This document shows positions 43,071 to 54,265 of a DNA stretch of 64,000 nucleotides, one piece after another. The DNA comes from Brevibacterium sanguinis (lineage in GTDB: Bacteria; Actinomycetota; Actinomycetes; Actinomycetales; Brevibacteriaceae). Both the position numbers and the translations under genes were made by a program. Every line of letters begins with the position of its first letter. The first letter of the stretch is position 1. Location of the stretch: contig NZ_QNSB01000007.1 of the NCBI RefSeq assembly GCF_003315415.1, positions 62,001-126,000 of the forward strand, written 5' to 3'. The notes beneath the pieces were generated by a model that ran no database searches, had not been told where the DNA came from, and saw only the letters and a program-made list of their open reading frames with translations.

Positions 43071-43166
43071 ACTCTGCTCCTTCTCGTCGTGCTGTCGCGT
43101 CCACAGTACCGGCTCGCGTCGGTCTGCTCTGGACGGCCCCTGTGAACGCCGCCGGGCTCGTCTCTC

Positions 43167-43172
43167 TAGACT
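43167..43172 (+). promoter_or_regulatory. -10 box of dedA, leaderless
   Basis: TAGACT ends seven bases before the ATG at 43180, and no ribosome site intervenes. Confidence 0.45.
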
Positions 43173-43179
43173 GTCATCC

Positions 43180-43998
43180 ATGACGACAGCTCTCGCCATG
43201 CCCGAACTCGCCGCCTCCGCGACCCGCGCGTCCTCCGCCGCCGATCAGCTCAACGGCTTCTCGGCCTGGGCGGTGACCGTGATGGAGACGCTCGGGCCGA
43301 TCGGCGTCGGCTTCCTCGTATTCCTCGACAACATCTTCCCCCCGATCCCGAGCGAACTCGTCCTGCCCCTGGCCGGCTTCACCGCGAGCCGGGGGGAGAT
43401 GAGCCTGCTCCTGGCCATCGTCTTCGCGACGATCGGCTCGCTCACCGGAGCGCTGCTGCTGTGGGCGCTGGGCAGATGGATCGGGCTCGAGCGGATCAGC
43501 CGGATCGCGCTGAAGGTCCCGCTCGTCGATGTCGACGACATCACGAAGACGGTGGCGTGGTTCGACCGCCACGGTGGGAAGGCCGTCTTCTTCGGCCGGA
43601 TGATCCCGATCTTCCGGTCGCTCATCTCGATTCCCGCCGGTATGCGCGACATGCCGCTGGTCCGCTTCGTGCTGCTGACGACGGCGGGCAGCACCATCTG
43701 GAACACGATCTTCGTCGTCGCCGGATTCTGGCTGGGCGAGAACTGGGCGATCGTCGAGTCCTATGCGGGCGTGTTCCAGAAGCTCGTCATCGTCGCGGTC
43801 CTCGTCTTCATCGTCGTCTGGGTCGTCCTCAAGGTCCGCAAGCACCGGCGCCGGTCCGCCGGTCCGGGCACCGGCGACGACGCCGCCGAGGGACTCGGCG
43901 AGGGCGGCTTCTCCTCCGACGAGGGTGGCGTCGAGGGACGCGACGACGGACGCGCCGGCCCCCGGGACGGAAGAGGGCGCGACCCCCGGGAGGGCTGA
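43180..43998 (+). CDS. DedA-family membrane protein
   Basis: A 272-residue inner-membrane protein of the DedA/SNARE-associated family. The re-entrant loops are visible as FLDNIFPPIPSELVLPLAGF, with the functional acidic residue, and FGRMIPIFRSLISIPAGM with the conserved arginines. Four or five helices follow. Members are linked to undecaprenyl-phosphate or phospholipid flipping and proton-coupled membrane homeostasis. The last 50 residues are a Gly/Asp/Arg-rich cytoplasmic tail. Confidence 0.9.
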   Translation: MTTALAMPELAASATRASSAADQLNGFSAWAVTVMETLGPIGVGFLVFLDNIFPPIPSELVLPLAGFTASRGEMSLLLAIVFATIGSLTGALLLWALGRWIGLERISRIALKVPLVDVDDITKTVAWFDRHGGKAVFFGRMIPIFRSLISIPAGMRDMPLVRFVLLTTAGSTIWNTIFVVAGFWLGENWAIVESYAGVFQKLVIVAVLVFIVVWVVLKVRKHRRRSAGPGTGDDAAEGLGEGGFSSDEGGVEGRDDGRAGPRDGRGRDPREG

Positions 43999-44053
43999 GC
44001 CGGCGGAACCGGCCGCCCCGGCGGAACCGGCCGAGCCGACCGAACGGGCTGAG

Positions 44054-45088
<1,035 letters not shown>

Positions 45089-45159
45089 GTCGTCCTCCCT
45101 GTTCCTCATTCGTTCGCCGGCGCCGGTCGGCGCCTCTCCGACGACCGGTGCCGGCAGGC

Positions 45160-45177
45160 CCGGTCGGGGCCGACCGG
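45160..45177. terminator. Short hairpin after the acyl-CoA ligase gene
   Basis: CCGGTCGG-gg-CCGACCGG lies 38 bases after the ligase stop and before the reductase gene on the same strand. The surrounding 120 bases are rich in GACCGG repeats, so pairing could be ambiguous. Confidence 0.35.
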
Positions 45178-45214
45178 CGCGATCGGCGGTCGCCGACCGG
45201 CCGGTCGATGGTCC

Positions 45215-47023
45215 TCACTCGGCGTAGATCGCCTCGATCTCCTCGGCGAAGTCCTCGGCGACGATGTGCCGCTTCACCGACTGCTTGGCCGAGAGATAGC
45301 CGTTGGCCTCGCTGAGCTCCACCGGCATGATGGTGAACTTCTTGATCCCCTCGGCGCGGGAGACCGTTCTGTTGACCCGGTCGACGGCCTTCTCGATCGC
45401 GTGGCGCACGGTCTGGTCCCGTGCCGCCTCCTCGAGGCTCATCTCGGGCAGGCCCTGGTTCTGGAGCCAGGTGGGAAGCATCTCGGAGTCGAGGAAGACG
45501 AGGGCGGAGATGAACTTGCGATTGTCGCCGAGGACGACGGGCTGTCCGATGATCGGGTGCCGGCGCAGGGCGTCCTCGAGCGGAGCCGGGGCGATGTTCT
45601 TCCCGCTCGAGGTGACGATGATCTCCTTCTTGCGGCCCGTGATCGTCAGGTACCCGTCCTCGTCGAGGTCTCCGAGGTCGCCGGTGGCGAACCAGCCGTC
45701 GTGGAAGCCGTTCTCGGTGGCCTCCGGGTTGTCCCAGTACTCGCGGAAGACGCACACGCCCTTGGCCAGCACCTCGCCGTCGGGGGCGATGGCCACCGAG
45801 CAGCCGGGCAGGGGCACTCCGACGGTGCCGATCTTCGCGTTCTCGGGCACGTTGACGGTGATCGGCGCGGTGGTCTCTGTGAGTCCGTAGCCCTCGAGCA
45901 CGATGAGCCCGACTCCGCGGTAGAAGTGCCCGAGGTGGGCGCCGAGCGGACCGCCGCCGGAGACCGCGTGGGTGACGTTGCCGCCCATGATCGCGCGCAG
46001 CTTCGAGTACACGAGCTTGTCGAACAGCGCGTGCTGGAGCCGCAGGGTCAGGGGGACGGCGCCGTTGTCGAGAGCCTTGGAGTAGGCGACGGCGACCTGT
46101 TCGGCGCGGCGGAAGACCTTCTCCTTCCCTCCGGCCTCGGCCTTCGCCAGGGCGGAGTTGAAGACCTTCTCGAACACGCGGGGAACGCCGAGGATGAAGG
46201 TGGGCTTGAAGGTGCCGAGGGCGTCGGTGAGCTTGGTCAGGTCCGACTGGTGGGCGAGCAGCGAGCCGCAGGTGATGGACAGGACTTCGATGAACCGGGC
46301 GAAGACGTGGGCCTGGGGGAGGAAGAGCAGGCACCGAGCGTCGTCGGTGAAGACCTCGGGGATCTGCATCCGCGCGGCCAGGGCCGTCTGGACGAAGTTG
46401 GCGTGGGTGAGCACGCAGCCCTTGGGCCGCCCGGTCGTGCCCGAGGTGTAGATGAGCGTGGCGATCGACTCGCTCGTCACCTGCGTCCGCTGCGCCTCGA
46501 GCGCATCGTCGTCGACATCGCGTCCGTCGGCCTCGAGCTCGGCGAACGCCCCGTCCTCCCAGACCCACAGTCGCGGCGGCTCGACTCCGGCGGCCGCGGC
46601 GGCCGCCTGCACCCTCTCGGCGTGCGCGCGGCTGCGGACGAGGCCGCGTCCGACGGCGGCGTTGCCGATCATCCAGGCGAGCTGGTCCTCGGACGACGTG
46701 TCGTAGAAGGGGACGGAGATCGCGCCGGCGTACCACACGGCGTAGTCGCTGAGCGTCCATTCATAGGAGGTCGGACCGAAGATCGCGATCCGGTCGCCGA
46801 CCTCGACCCCGGCGGCGAGCAGTCCCTTCGCGGCGGCGCGCACCTCGGCGAGGAACTCCCCGGCGGTGACGTACTCCCAGTCCCCGCCCGCGGCGCGAGC
46901 GAGAGCGGGCTTGTCCGGGTTCTTCGCGACCTGCTCGAGGAAGACGTCGATCGTCGAGGACGTCGTGTCCATCTCGAAGCCGACCACCGGGGTGGAGGAC
47001 TGGGGCATGGTCGATGGGCTCAT
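45215..47023 (-). CDS. fadD: Long-chain fatty acid--CoA ligase (AMP-binding)
   Basis: A 602-residue adenylate-forming enzyme that activates fatty acids with ATP and CoA. The P-loop motif is LIYTSGTTGRPKGCVLTH, the A5 region is LEGYGLTETTAPITVN, A7 is GWFATGDLGDLDEDGYLTITGRKKE and the end carries the A10 lysine region NGYLSAKQSVKRH. The length and the long-chain type, with LPQAHVFARFIEV, fit the FadD15-like acyl-CoA synthetases of actinobacteria. ATG 47023 has AAAGGAG upstream. Divergent from leuS. Confidence 0.9.
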   Translation of the reverse strand: MSPSTMPQSSTPVVGFEMDTTSSTIDVFLEQVAKNPDKPALARAAGGDWEYVTAGEFLAEVRAAAKGLLAAGVEVGDRIAIFGPTSYEWTLSDYAVWYAGAISVPFYDTSSEDQLAWMIGNAAVGRGLVRSRAHAERVQAAAAAAGVEPPRLWVWEDGAFAELEADGRDVDDDALEAQRTQVTSESIATLIYTSGTTGRPKGCVLTHANFVQTALAARMQIPEVFTDDARCLLFLPQAHVFARFIEVLSITCGSLLAHQSDLTKLTDALGTFKPTFILGVPRVFEKVFNSALAKAEAGGKEKVFRRAEQVAVAYSKALDNGAVPLTLRLQHALFDKLVYSKLRAIMGGNVTHAVSGGGPLGAHLGHFYRGVGLIVLEGYGLTETTAPITVNVPENAKIGTVGVPLPGCSVAIAPDGEVLAKGVCVFREYWDNPEATENGFHDGWFATGDLGDLDEDGYLTITGRKKEIIVTSSGKNIAPAPLEDALRRHPIIGQPVVLGDNRKFISALVFLDSEMLPTWLQNQGLPEMSLEEAARDQTVRHAIEKAVDRVNRTVSRAEGIKKFTIMPVELSEANGYLSAKQSVKRHIVAEDFAEEIEAIYAE

Positions 47024-47204
47024 GGGGACTCCTTTGCGGGCGACGTTGCCCCGCCATCTTACTGCTCGGTCACTAAGTGGTGAAATCGCTCACGTTTGCA
47101 CGCGCAGACGCTCATCGAACGACTTGGCGCCAGTCTAGCCAAGACGACGCCCGGATTGTTCGGAGTACGATGGTCAAAACCCACATCAGCTGCGAAGGAA
47201 GGTA

Positions 47205-50126
47205 ATGACGACGAACCCTGAGGAAGCCGGTTTCCGCTACGACGCGTCGCTGGCCGAGAAGATCGAGGAATCGTGGCAGCAGCGGTGGGAAGAGGCGGGG
47301 ACGTACCACACCCCGAATCCCGCCGGTGATCTCAGCCCGACCGGAGAGCTCGGTCGTCTCGACACCGCTTCCGCCTATGGGCCGCCGCAGGACCTGTTCG
47401 AACGCGAGTCCCTCTACATCATGGACATGTTCCCGTATCCCTCGGGAGCGGGCCTCCACGTGGGCCACCCCCTGGGCTACCTCGCCACCGACGTCTTCGG
47501 CCGCTACCAGCGCATGTGCGGACGCAACGTCATGCACGCCCTGTCCTACGATGCCTTCGGTCTGCCCGCCGACCTCTACGCGGTCCAGACCGGTCAGCAC
47601 CCGCGCATCACCACCGACGCCAACATCTCGAACATGAAGCAGCAGCTGCGCCGGCTGGGCCTGGCCCACGACGCGCGGCGCAGCTTCGCGACGACCGACG
47701 ACGAGTTCGTCAAGTGGACGCAGTGGATCTTCCTCCAGATCTTCAACTCCTGGTACGACCCCGAGGCGCGGACCGAGGGCGAGGACTCCGTGGGTGCGGC
47801 CCGGCCCATCGGCACGCTCATCGACCAGTTCGCCTCCGGGACGAGGCCGACGCCCGACGGCCGCGACTGGGCGCAGCTGAGCCGGGCCGAGCAGGAGTCG
47901 ATCCTGCAGGACTACCGCCTCGCCTACGTCTCCGAGTCACCGGTCAACTGGTGCCCGGGCCTGGGCACGGTGCTCGCCAACGAGGAGGTCACCGCCGAAG
48001 GACTGTCCGAGCGCGGCAACTTCCCCGTCTACACCCGCCGGCTGCGGCAGTGGAACATGCGGATCACCGCCTACGCCGACCGCCTCATCGACGACCTCGA
48101 CGCCCTCGACTGGCCGTCGGCCGTGCGCACGATGCAGATCAACTGGATCGGCCGGTCCAAGGGCGCCCTGCTGCGTCTGCCCGTCGCCGGCTCCGATGCC
48201 CACGTCGAGGTCTACACGACCCGTCCGGACACGCTCTTCGGGGCCACCTACCTCGTGCTCAGCCCCGAGCACCCGCAGGTCGCCGATCTCACCGCCGCCG
48301 CCTGGGACGAGACCGTTCCCGAGCGCTGGCGCGGGACGGGCGCGACCCCCGCCGAGGCGATCGCCGCCTACCAGCGCGAAGCCGCGGCGAAGACCGACGC
48401 GGACCGCCAGCAGAGCCGCGACAAGACCGGCATCTTCACCGGGTCCTCCGCGCTCAACCCCGCGACGGGGCAGGAGATCCCCGTCTTCGTCGCCGACTAC
48501 GTGCTCATGGGCTACGGCACGGGTGCCATCATGGCCGTGCCCGCCGAGGACCCCCGCGACTGGGAGTTCGCGAAGGAGTTCGGTCTGCCCTACATCCGCA
48601 CGGTCGAGCCGCCCGCCGACCACGACGAGGACTCGCCGTACACGGGGGACGGGCGGATGATCAACTCCGCCAACGACTCCATCGACATCAACGGACTCGA
48701 GGTCGCCGAGGCGAAGGCGCGGATCACCCGCTGGCTCGCCGATCAGGGTCTGGCCGAGGAATCGACCCAGTACCGGCTGCGGGACTGGCTCTTCTCCCGC
48801 CAGCGCTACTGGGGCGAGCCGTTCCCCATCGTCTACGACGCCGAGGGCACACCGATCGCCCTGCCCGACGAGATGCTCCCCGTCGAGCTGCCCGAGGTCG
48901 ACAACTTCGCCCCGCGCACCTTCGCCGCCGACGACGCCGACAGCCGGCCCGAACCGGCTCTCGGCCGCAACCGCGACTGGGTCGAGGTCGAACTCGACCT
49001 CGGCGACGGCCCCCGGACGTACTACCGGGAGACGAACACCATGCCCAACTGGGCCGGGTCGTCGTGGTACCAGCTGCGGTATGCCGATCCGCACAATGCC
49101 GAGAAGGTCGTCGACCCCGCCAACGAGGCCTACTGGCTGGGGCCGCGGGAGTCGAAGCCGCGCGGCGGCGCCGACCTCTACGTCGGCGGCGCCGAGCATG
49201 CCGTCCTCCACCTCCTCTACGCCCGCTTCTGGCACAAGGTCCTGTTCGACCTCGGCCACGTCTCCTCGTCCGAGCCGTTCCACCGGCTCGTCAACCAGGG
49301 CTACATCCAGGCCTACGCCTACACCGACTCGCGCGGCGTCTACGTTCCCGCCGCCGAGGTGGAGGAGCGCACCGACGAGAGCGGTGAGCCGACGTTCTGG
49401 TACGCCGGCGAGCAGGTCAACCGGGAGTACGGCAAGATCGGCAAATCCCTGAAGAACTCGGTGATGCCCGACGAGATGTACGACGCGTACGGGGCGGACA
49501 CGTTCCGGGTCTACGAGATGTCGATGGGCCCGATCGAGCAGGCCCGGCCCTGGGAGACCCGCGCCGTGGTCGGCGCGCACCGGTTCCTCCAGCGCGTCTG
49601 GCGCCTCGTCGTCGACGAGACGACCGGTCGGACCGTGGTCCGGGAGGGCACGGCCGACGCCGCGACCCTCAAGGTCCTCCACAAGGTCATCGACGGCGTC
49701 CGCGACGACATGGAGAACCTGCGGTTCAACACGGCGATCTCGAAGCTCATCGTGCTCACCAACCATGCGACCAAGCAGGGCGGGGCGACCCGGGACGTGC
49801 TCGAGCCGCTGACCATCATGCTCTCGCCCTTCGCCCCCCACCTCGCCGAGGAGCTGTGGTCACGACTCGGGCACTCCTCGACGATCACCTACGCCTCCTT
49901 CCCCGCGGCGGACCCGCAGCACCTCGTCGCCGACCAGGTCACCTGCGTGGTCCAGGTCAAGGGCAAGGTGCGGGCCCGGATCGAGGTCGACCCGGAGATC
50001 TCCGAGGCCGAGCTCGAACGACTCGCCCTGGAGTCGCCGAACGCCATCAAGGCCCTCGACGGGGCCGGAGTGCGCAAGGTCATCGTGCGCGCTCCGAAGC
50101 TCGTCAACATCGTCCCCGACGCCTGA
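47205..50126 (+). CDS. leuS: Leucine--tRNA ligase
   Basis: A 973-residue class I synthetase. The HIGH-type motif is [19 protein letters not shown] and the KMSKS-type motif is [12 protein letters not shown], a natural variant common in bacteria of this group. The editing domain is inserted in between (about 280-480), with [15 protein letters not shown] and [30 protein letters not shown] and the leucine-specific region follow. The ATG at 47205 has GAAGGAAGGT just upstream. No leader peptide or T-box was seen in the 181-bp gap before it. Confidence 0.96.
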   Translation: MTTNPEEAGFRYDASLAEKIEESWQQRWEEAGTYHTPNPAGDLSPTGELGRLDTASAYGPPQDLFERESLYIMDMFPYPSGAGLHVGHPLGYLATDVFGRYQRMCGRNVMHALSYDAFGLPADLYAVQTGQHPRITTDANISNMKQQLRRLGLAHDARRSFATTDDEFVKWTQWIFLQIFNSWYDPEARTEGEDSVGAARPIGTLIDQFASGTRPTPDGRDWAQLSRAEQESILQDYRLAYVSESPVNWCPGLGTVLANEEVTAEGLSERGNFPVYTRRLRQWNMRITAYADRLIDDLDALDWPSAVRTMQINWIGRSKGALLRLPVAGSDAHVEVYTTRPDTLFGATYLVLSPEHPQVADLTAAAWDETVPERWRGTGATPAEAIAAYQREAAAKTDADRQQSRDKTGIFTGSSALNPATGQEIPVFVADYVLMGYGTGAIMAVPAEDPRDWEFAKEFGLPYIRTVEPPADHDEDSPYTGDGRMINSANDSIDINGLEVAEAKARITRWLADQGLAEESTQYRLRDWLFSRQRYWGEPFPIVYDAEGTPIALPDEMLPVELPEVDNFAPRTFAADDADSRPEPALGRNRDWVEVELDLGDGPRTYYRETNTMPNWAGSSWYQLRYADPHNAEKVVDPANEAYWLGPRESKPRGGADLYVGGAEHAVLHLLYARFWHKVLFDLGHVSSSEPFHRLVNQGYIQAYAYTDSRGVYVPAAEVEERTDESGEPTFWYAGEQVNREYGKIGKSLKNSVMPDEMYDAYGADTFRVYEMSMGPIEQARPWETRAVVGAHRFLQRVWRLVVDETTGRTVVREGTADAATLKVLHKVIDGVRDDMENLRFNTAISKLIVLTNHATKQGGATRDVLEPLTIMLSPFAPHLAEELWSRLGHSSTITYASFPAADPQHLVADQVTCVVQVKGKVRARIEVDPEISEAELERLALESPNAIKALDGAGVRKVIVRAPKLVNIVPDA

Positions 50127-50157
50127 GCCCAGGCTGCCCGGCAGTGAGGAGATCGAC

Positions 50158-50163
50158 TAGGTT
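50158..50163 (+). promoter_or_regulatory. -10 box of nadE
   Basis: TAGGTT ends six bases before the ATG at 50170, which suggests a leaderless message from that codon. It would exclude initiation at the ATG at 50164 unless the mRNA comes from further upstream. Confidence 0.4.
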
Positions 50164-50997
50164 ATGACCATGGAAGACATCCAGGACGAGATCAGGCACA
50201 CCCTCGGTGTGCGACCGACGATCGATCCCGCCACCGAGGTGGTCCGCCGGGTCGAGTTCCTCGCCGACTACATCCTCACGACGGGCGCCAAGGGGCTCGT
50301 CCTCGGCATCAGCGGCGGTCAGGACTCGACCCTGGCCGGGCGGCTGAGCCAGCTCGCCGTCGAGGAGCTGCGGCGCCGCGGGGCCGAGGCCGAGTTCTGG
50401 GCGCTGCGGCTGCCGCACGCGGTGCAGGCCGACGAGTCCGACGCCCGGGACGCGATGGACTTCATCGGCGCCGACCATGAGCTCGTGTTCAACATCGGCT
50501 CGGCCACCTCGGCGTTCGCCGAGGAGTACCGGGACGCGAGCGGAGAGGCGATCACCGACTTCGGCAAGGGCAATGTCAAGGCGCGGATGCGGATGATGGT
50601 CCAGTTCGCGGTCGCGGGGGAGAAGCGCCTCCTCGTCGTCGGCACCGACCATGCCGCCGAGGCGGTCACCGGGTTCTTCACGAAGTACGGAGACGGCGCC
50701 GCCGACGTCGTCCCGCTCGAGGGCCTCGACAAGCGCCAGGGTCGCGCCCTGCTCGAGCACCTCGGCGCCCCGGCGCACCTGGTGACCAAGGCGCCGACCG
50801 CGGACCTCCTCGATGAGAAGCCCGGTCAGACCGACGAGGCCGAGCTGGGGCTGACCTACGAGCAGATCGACGACTTCCTCGAGGGCAGGCAGATCGACCC
50901 CGCGGCGGCCGAGCGCCTCATCGACAAGTACCGGGCCAGCGAGCACAAGCGCCGGACCCCCGTCACCCCGACCGACACCTGGTGGATCCGGCACTGA
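50164..50997 (+). CDS. nadE: NH3-dependent NAD+ synthetase
   Basis: A 277-residue enzyme that amidates nicotinic acid adenine dinucleotide to NAD+. The ATP pyrophosphatase loop [14 protein letters not shown] is at residues 48-61, and [35 protein letters not shown] and [21 protein letters not shown] are further NadE blocks. There is no N-terminal glutaminase domain, so it uses free ammonia. The start is either ATG 50164 or ATG 50170; a TAGGTT box ending at 50163 favours 50170. A terminator follows 23 bases after the stop. Confidence 0.94.
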   Translation: MTMEDIQDEIRHTLGVRPTIDPATEVVRRVEFLADYILTTGAKGLVLGISGGQDSTLAGRLSQLAVEELRRRGAEAEFWALRLPHAVQADESDARDAMDFIGADHELVFNIGSATSAFAEEYRDASGEAITDFGKGNVKARMRMMVQFAVAGEKRLLVVGTDHAAEAVTGFFTKYGDGAADVVPLEGLDKRQGRALLEHLGAPAHLVTKAPTADLLDEKPGQTDEAELGLTYEQIDDFLEGRQIDPAAAERLIDKYRASEHKRRTPVTPTDTWWIRH

Positions 50998-51020
50998 GAC
51001 GGGGAGGTACTGCGCCAGAG

Positions 51021-51056
51021 TCAGGAGGGCCGGTGGGAATCCACCGGCCCTCCTGA
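51021..51056. terminator. Perfect 16-bp hairpin terminator
   Basis: TCAGGAGGGCCGGTGG (51021-51036), tetraloop GAAT, exact complement 51041-51056. It lies between convergent nadE and the hypothetical membrane-protein gene. Confidence 0.8.
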
Positions 51057-51145
51057 CGTCCCACTGCCGGTCGTCCGCGCGTGCCCCCGCCTCCCGGCTC
51101 GGCTGACGGGGCATCCGTCGGCTCAGCAGACGGGCAGCGCTCGGC

Positions 51146-51841
51146 TCAGGCGACGAGGCCGAGCTCGAGCGCCGTCTGGTTGAATTCCCACCTGGCGGAG
51201 AGGAACCGGTCGCCGAGGCTCTCCCCGCGGGTCCGCGCCTGCGTGTACTCGCGCCATCCGCCCTCGCGGGTGTCGCCGGGACGGATCTCGCGGCGGGTCG
51301 GGTCGTCGGGCAGCACTCGGGTCTCCTCGGTGACCCAGATCGAGAGGGCCTCGGCCGCGCGATAGAGGTTCATGAAGGCCGTGTGGGACCGGGGGTTGTC
51401 GAAGCTCGCCTTCTTGAACTCCGAGCGGAAGGCGTGCAGCGGTTCGAGCTCGTCGACGGCGAGCGTCCCGAACGTGGCGTCCAGGCGCAGGGACTGGATC
51501 AGACCGTCGGAATCCGGCAGCAGGGCGAGGATCCTCTGCGCGGCGATCTCGTCGGGGATCTGTGCGACCTCCTCGTCGACGGGGGTCAGCCCGAGCGTGT
51601 CGAGCCGTCCCCGTTCGACGCTGAGCTCCTGGCGGAGGCGATCGACCTGGTGCTGCGCGCGCCTCCATTCGCCGTGGACCATGAGGAGGGCGGCGACGCA
51701 GCCCAGGCACAGGAACAGGCCGATGATCCACGCGAAGCCGTGCAGCCCGGGCACGGCGAAGAGCACCGCGGCCGCGACGGTGAGGACGGCGAGGGTCACC
51801 GCTGCCGGTGAGTTGGTGAGGAAATCGAGAAAACGCTTCAC
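51146..51841 (-). CDS. Hypothetical protein, two N-terminal membrane helices and coiled coil
   Basis: A 231-residue protein. Helices lie at about residues 12-32 and 36-55, followed by a coiled-coil-like stretch (EWRRAQHQVDRLRQELSVERGRL) and a soluble domain of about 150 residues with AFMNLYRAAEALSIWVTEETRVLP. I recognise no family. The GTG at 51841 has a TAGTCT box ending seven bases upstream, so it is probably leaderless. Divergent from ugd. Confidence 0.65.
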   Translation of the reverse strand: MKRFLDFLTNSPAAVTLAVLTVAAAVLFAVPGLHGFAWIIGLFLCLGCVAALLMVHGEWRRAQHQVDRLRQELSVERGRLDTLGLTPVDEEVAQIPDEIAAQRILALLPDSDGLIQSLRLDATFGTLAVDELEPLHAFRSEFKKASFDNPRSHTAFMNLYRAAEALSIWVTEETRVLPDDPTRREIRPGDTREGGWREYTQARTRGESLGDRFLSARWEFNQTALELGLVA

Positions 51842-51848
51842 GGTACCA

Positions 51849-51854
51849 AGACTA
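51849..51854 (-). promoter_or_regulatory. -10 box of the hypothetical gene, leaderless
   Basis: On the minus strand TAGTCT ends seven bases before the GTG at 51841, with no ribosome site between. Confidence 0.4.
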
Positions 51855-51891
51855 CTGTTCCAACCTGCGGATCCTGTGGACCTCGGTGGCA

Positions 51892-51897
51892 TATAGT
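51892..51897 (+). promoter_or_regulatory. -10 box of ugd
   Basis: TATAGT, 38 bases before the ugd TTG, leaves room for a leader of about 30 bases that contains the GGGAGGA ribosome site. Confidence 0.4.
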
Positions 51898-51935
51898 GTG
51901 CTCGGAATGCAGGTCGCCGGGAGGAAGAGCTCAGG

Positions 51936-53243
51936 TTGAGGATTTCAGTCATCGGATGCGGATATCTCGGTGCCGTGCACGCGGCGGCGATGGCGTCTCT
52001 GGGCCACGAGGTCGTCGGAGTCGATGTCGACGAGGACAAGATCGCGGCCCTGACCGCGGGCCGGCCCCCGTTCTACGAGCCCGGGTTGGGCGAGCTGCTG
52101 GTGCGCGGGCGTGAGCAGGGCGGCCTCGAGTTCACCACCGACATCTCCCGGGTCGCCGGGGCGAAGGTGCACTTCGTGTGTGTCGGCACCCCGCAGAAGC
52201 CCGGTGAGTTCGCCGCCGATGTCACGTACGTGGATGCGGCGGTGACGTCCCTGGCCCCGCATCTGACTGCGACGTCGGTGGTTGTGGGCAAGTCGACGGT
52301 GCCCGTGGGCACCGCGCAGCGTCTGGCCGGTGTCCTCGCGTCCTCCGGGGCCGATCTGATGTGGAATCCGGAGTTCCTGCGCGAGGGCCACGCCGTGGAG
52401 GACACCCTGCATCCCGATCGTCTCGTCTACGGGGTCGCCGACGGTGCCGCCGGTGAGCGGGCCACCGCCGCCCTCGACGGCGTCTACGCGACGATCCTCG
52501 CCGCCGACACGCCGCGGATGGTCACCGACTATGCGACCGCGGAGCTGGTCAAGACGGCGGCGAACTCGTTCCTCGCGACGAAGATCTCGTTCATCAACGC
52601 GATGGCCGAGCTGTGCGAGGCCGCCGGGGCAGACGTCACCCTGCTCGCGGATGCGATCGGGATGGACGACCGGATCGGGCGGAAGTTCCTCAATGCCGGG
52701 CTCGGGTTCGGGGGCGGGTGCCTGCCCAAGGACATCCGGGCGTTCATGGCGCGGGCGGGAGAGCTCGGCGCCGATCAGGCGGTGGCGTTCCTCAAGGAGA
52801 TCGACTCGATCAACATGCGTCGGCGGGTGCGGATGGTCGACATCGCCCGCGATGCCCTCGACGGGTCGTTCATCGGCAAGAGGATCACGGTCCTCGGGGC
52901 GGCGTTCAAACCCGACAGCGATGATGTCCGTGATTCCCCGGCCCTGGCGGTGGCGCGGCTCATCGCGACGCAGGGCGGGGTGGTGACGGTGACGGACCCC
53001 GAGGCGATCGGCAATGCCCGGCGGCTGTTCCCCGAGCTCGGGTTCGTCGCCGACACCGGTCAGGCGCTCAGGGGCGCCGATGCGGTGCTGCTGCTCACCG
53101 AGTGGCGGGAGTACCGGGACCTCGATCCCGATGCGACGGCTAGGCTGGTCGCGGGTAAGGTCCTCGTCGACGGGCGCAATGTGCTCGATCCTGTGGCCTG
53201 GCGCGCGGCGGGATGGACGTACCGGGCGTTGGGGCGGCCATGA
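51936..53243 (+). CDS. ugd: UDP-glucose 6-dehydrogenase
   Basis: A 435-residue NAD-dependent enzyme that makes UDP-glucuronate for surface polysaccharides. The Rossmann motif is VIGCGYLGAVHAAAMASLGH, the catalytic Cys262 is in GFGGGCLPKDIRAF, and Lys in TAELVKTAANSFLATKISFIN is the conserved helper. The C-terminal UDP-binding domain has LGAAFKPDSDDVRDSPAL. It starts with TTG at 51936 about ten bases after GGGAGGA. The stop overlaps the degV start. Confidence 0.93.
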   Translation: MRISVIGCGYLGAVHAAAMASLGHEVVGVDVDEDKIAALTAGRPPFYEPGLGELLVRGREQGGLEFTTDISRVAGAKVHFVCVGTPQKPGEFAADVTYVDAAVTSLAPHLTATSVVVGKSTVPVGTAQRLAGVLASSGADLMWNPEFLREGHAVEDTLHPDRLVYGVADGAAGERATAALDGVYATILAADTPRMVTDYATAELVKTAANSFLATKISFINAMAELCEAAGADVTLLADAIGMDDRIGRKFLNAGLGFGGGCLPKDIRAFMARAGELGADQAVAFLKEIDSINMRRRVRMVDIARDALDGSFIGKRITVLGAAFKPDSDDVRDSPALAVARLIATQGGVVTVTDPEAIGNARRLFPELGFVADTGQALRGADAVLLLTEWREYRDLDPDATARLVAGKVLVDGRNVLDPVAWRAAGWTYRALGRP

Positions 53244-54106
53244 GGATCGGACTGGTCACCGACTCGACGGCACAGCTGTCCGCGGCGGAGCTCGCCCGTC
53301 TCGACGAGCTCACCGGCGGCCTCATGCAGGTCGTGCCGCTGACCGTCATCGTCGGCGGCGTCGAGTTCACCGACGGCGAGCTCAGCCCCGAGGAGCTGTG
53401 CCGGGCGATGAGCGAGGGAACCGAGGTGAGCACCTCTCAGGCCACCCCGGCGCAGTTCGCGAACGCCTTCGCCACCCTCATCGACCACGGCGCCGAATCC
53501 GTCATCACGGTGACGATGTCGGGCGAGCTGTCGGGCACGCGGGACTCGGCCGTGACCGCCGCCGAGGCGCAGCCGATCTTCATCGACGTCGTCGACTCCC
53601 GAACCACCTCGGCGGGGTTGGCCGGGGCCGTGTCCATCGCCGCCCACGGCATCTCCCAGGGCCTCGACGCCGAGTCGATCGCGGGCACCGTGGCGGACTG
53701 GAACGCGGGGGAGACGACGACGCTGTTCGCCCCCCGCACCCTCGAACACCTGCGCCGGGGCGGCAGGATCGGTGCGGCGTCGTCACTGCTCGGCCGCGCG
53801 CTGCAGATCGTCCCGGTGCTCGGCCTGCGCGCCGGCGCCGTGGTGCCCCTGGCCCGGGTGCGGACGTGGTCGAAGGCGCTCGAGCGGATGGCCAAGCTGT
53901 CCGCCGAGGCGGCCGCCGGATTCGATGAGAGCGTGCGGGTGGAGATCCAGCACGCGGGAGGCGAGGGCGACCACGCCGACGTCGTGTGGCTCGAGGAGCG
54001 CTTCGCCGGGCTCGGCCTCGAGACCGCCCGACGGACGCTGTCGCCGGTCATCACCGCGCACGTCGGGCCCGGAGCGATCGGCGTCACCGTCCAGACCACC
54101 CGCTGA
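53240..54106 (+). CDS. DegV-family fatty-acid-binding protein
   Basis: A 288-residue two-domain lipid-binding protein. DegV features are GLVTDSTAQLS at the start, STSQATPAQFANAF, ITVTMSGELSGTRDSA and EHLRRGGRIG; these line the fatty-acid pocket. Related FakB proteins deliver fatty acids to the kinase FakA, but no fakA is present in this window. The ATG overlaps the ugd stop as ATGA. Confidence 0.9.
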   Translation: MRIGLVTDSTAQLSAAELARLDELTGGLMQVVPLTVIVGGVEFTDGELSPEELCRAMSEGTEVSTSQATPAQFANAFATLIDHGAESVITVTMSGELSGTRDSAVTAAEAQPIFIDVVDSRTTSAGLAGAVSIAAHGISQGLDAESIAGTVADWNAGETTTLFAPRTLEHLRRGGRIGAASSLLGRALQIVPVLGLRAGAVVPLARVRTWSKALERMAKLSAEAAAGFDESVRVEIQHAGGEGDHADVVWLEERFAGLGLETARRTLSPVITAHVGPGAIGVTVQTTR

Positions 54107-54186
54107 GTGCCGCGGCCGCCGTCCGGTGGGGCGGGCCACTCATGCTCGGCGGACTGGGGATGGGCCCCGGACTCGTGCTCGATTCG

Positions 54187-54215
54187 CCTGTGGACGCCCA
54201 ACCGCCGTCCACAGG
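54187..54215. other. Inverted repeat between degV and comEA
   Basis: CCTGTGGAC (54187-54195) and GTCCACAGG (54207-54215) are exact complements with an 11-base loop. It may be a weak terminator for ugd-degV or a protein site upstream of comEA. Confidence 0.35.
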
Positions 54216-54253
54216 CCCCGATCCCTTCCTGGCGTGGGACTCTGCTCGCCCCT

Positions 54254-54259
54254 TAGCGT
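54254..54259 (+). promoter_or_regulatory. -10 box of comEA, leaderless
   Basis: TAGCGT ends six bases before the ATG at 54266. Confidence 0.4.
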
Positions 54260-54265
54260 GCGGGC

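Noticed and set aside
47024..47204. T-box or leucine leader in front of leuS
   Set aside because: No leader peptide rich in Leu codons and no T-box-like conserved segment could be found in these 181 bases.
54187..54215. Possible DnaA boxes or replication origin near TGTGGAC/GTCCACA
   Set aside because: Only one pair, which differs from TTGTCCACA; there is no dnaA, dnaN or AT-rich region nearby. More simply an inverted repeat.
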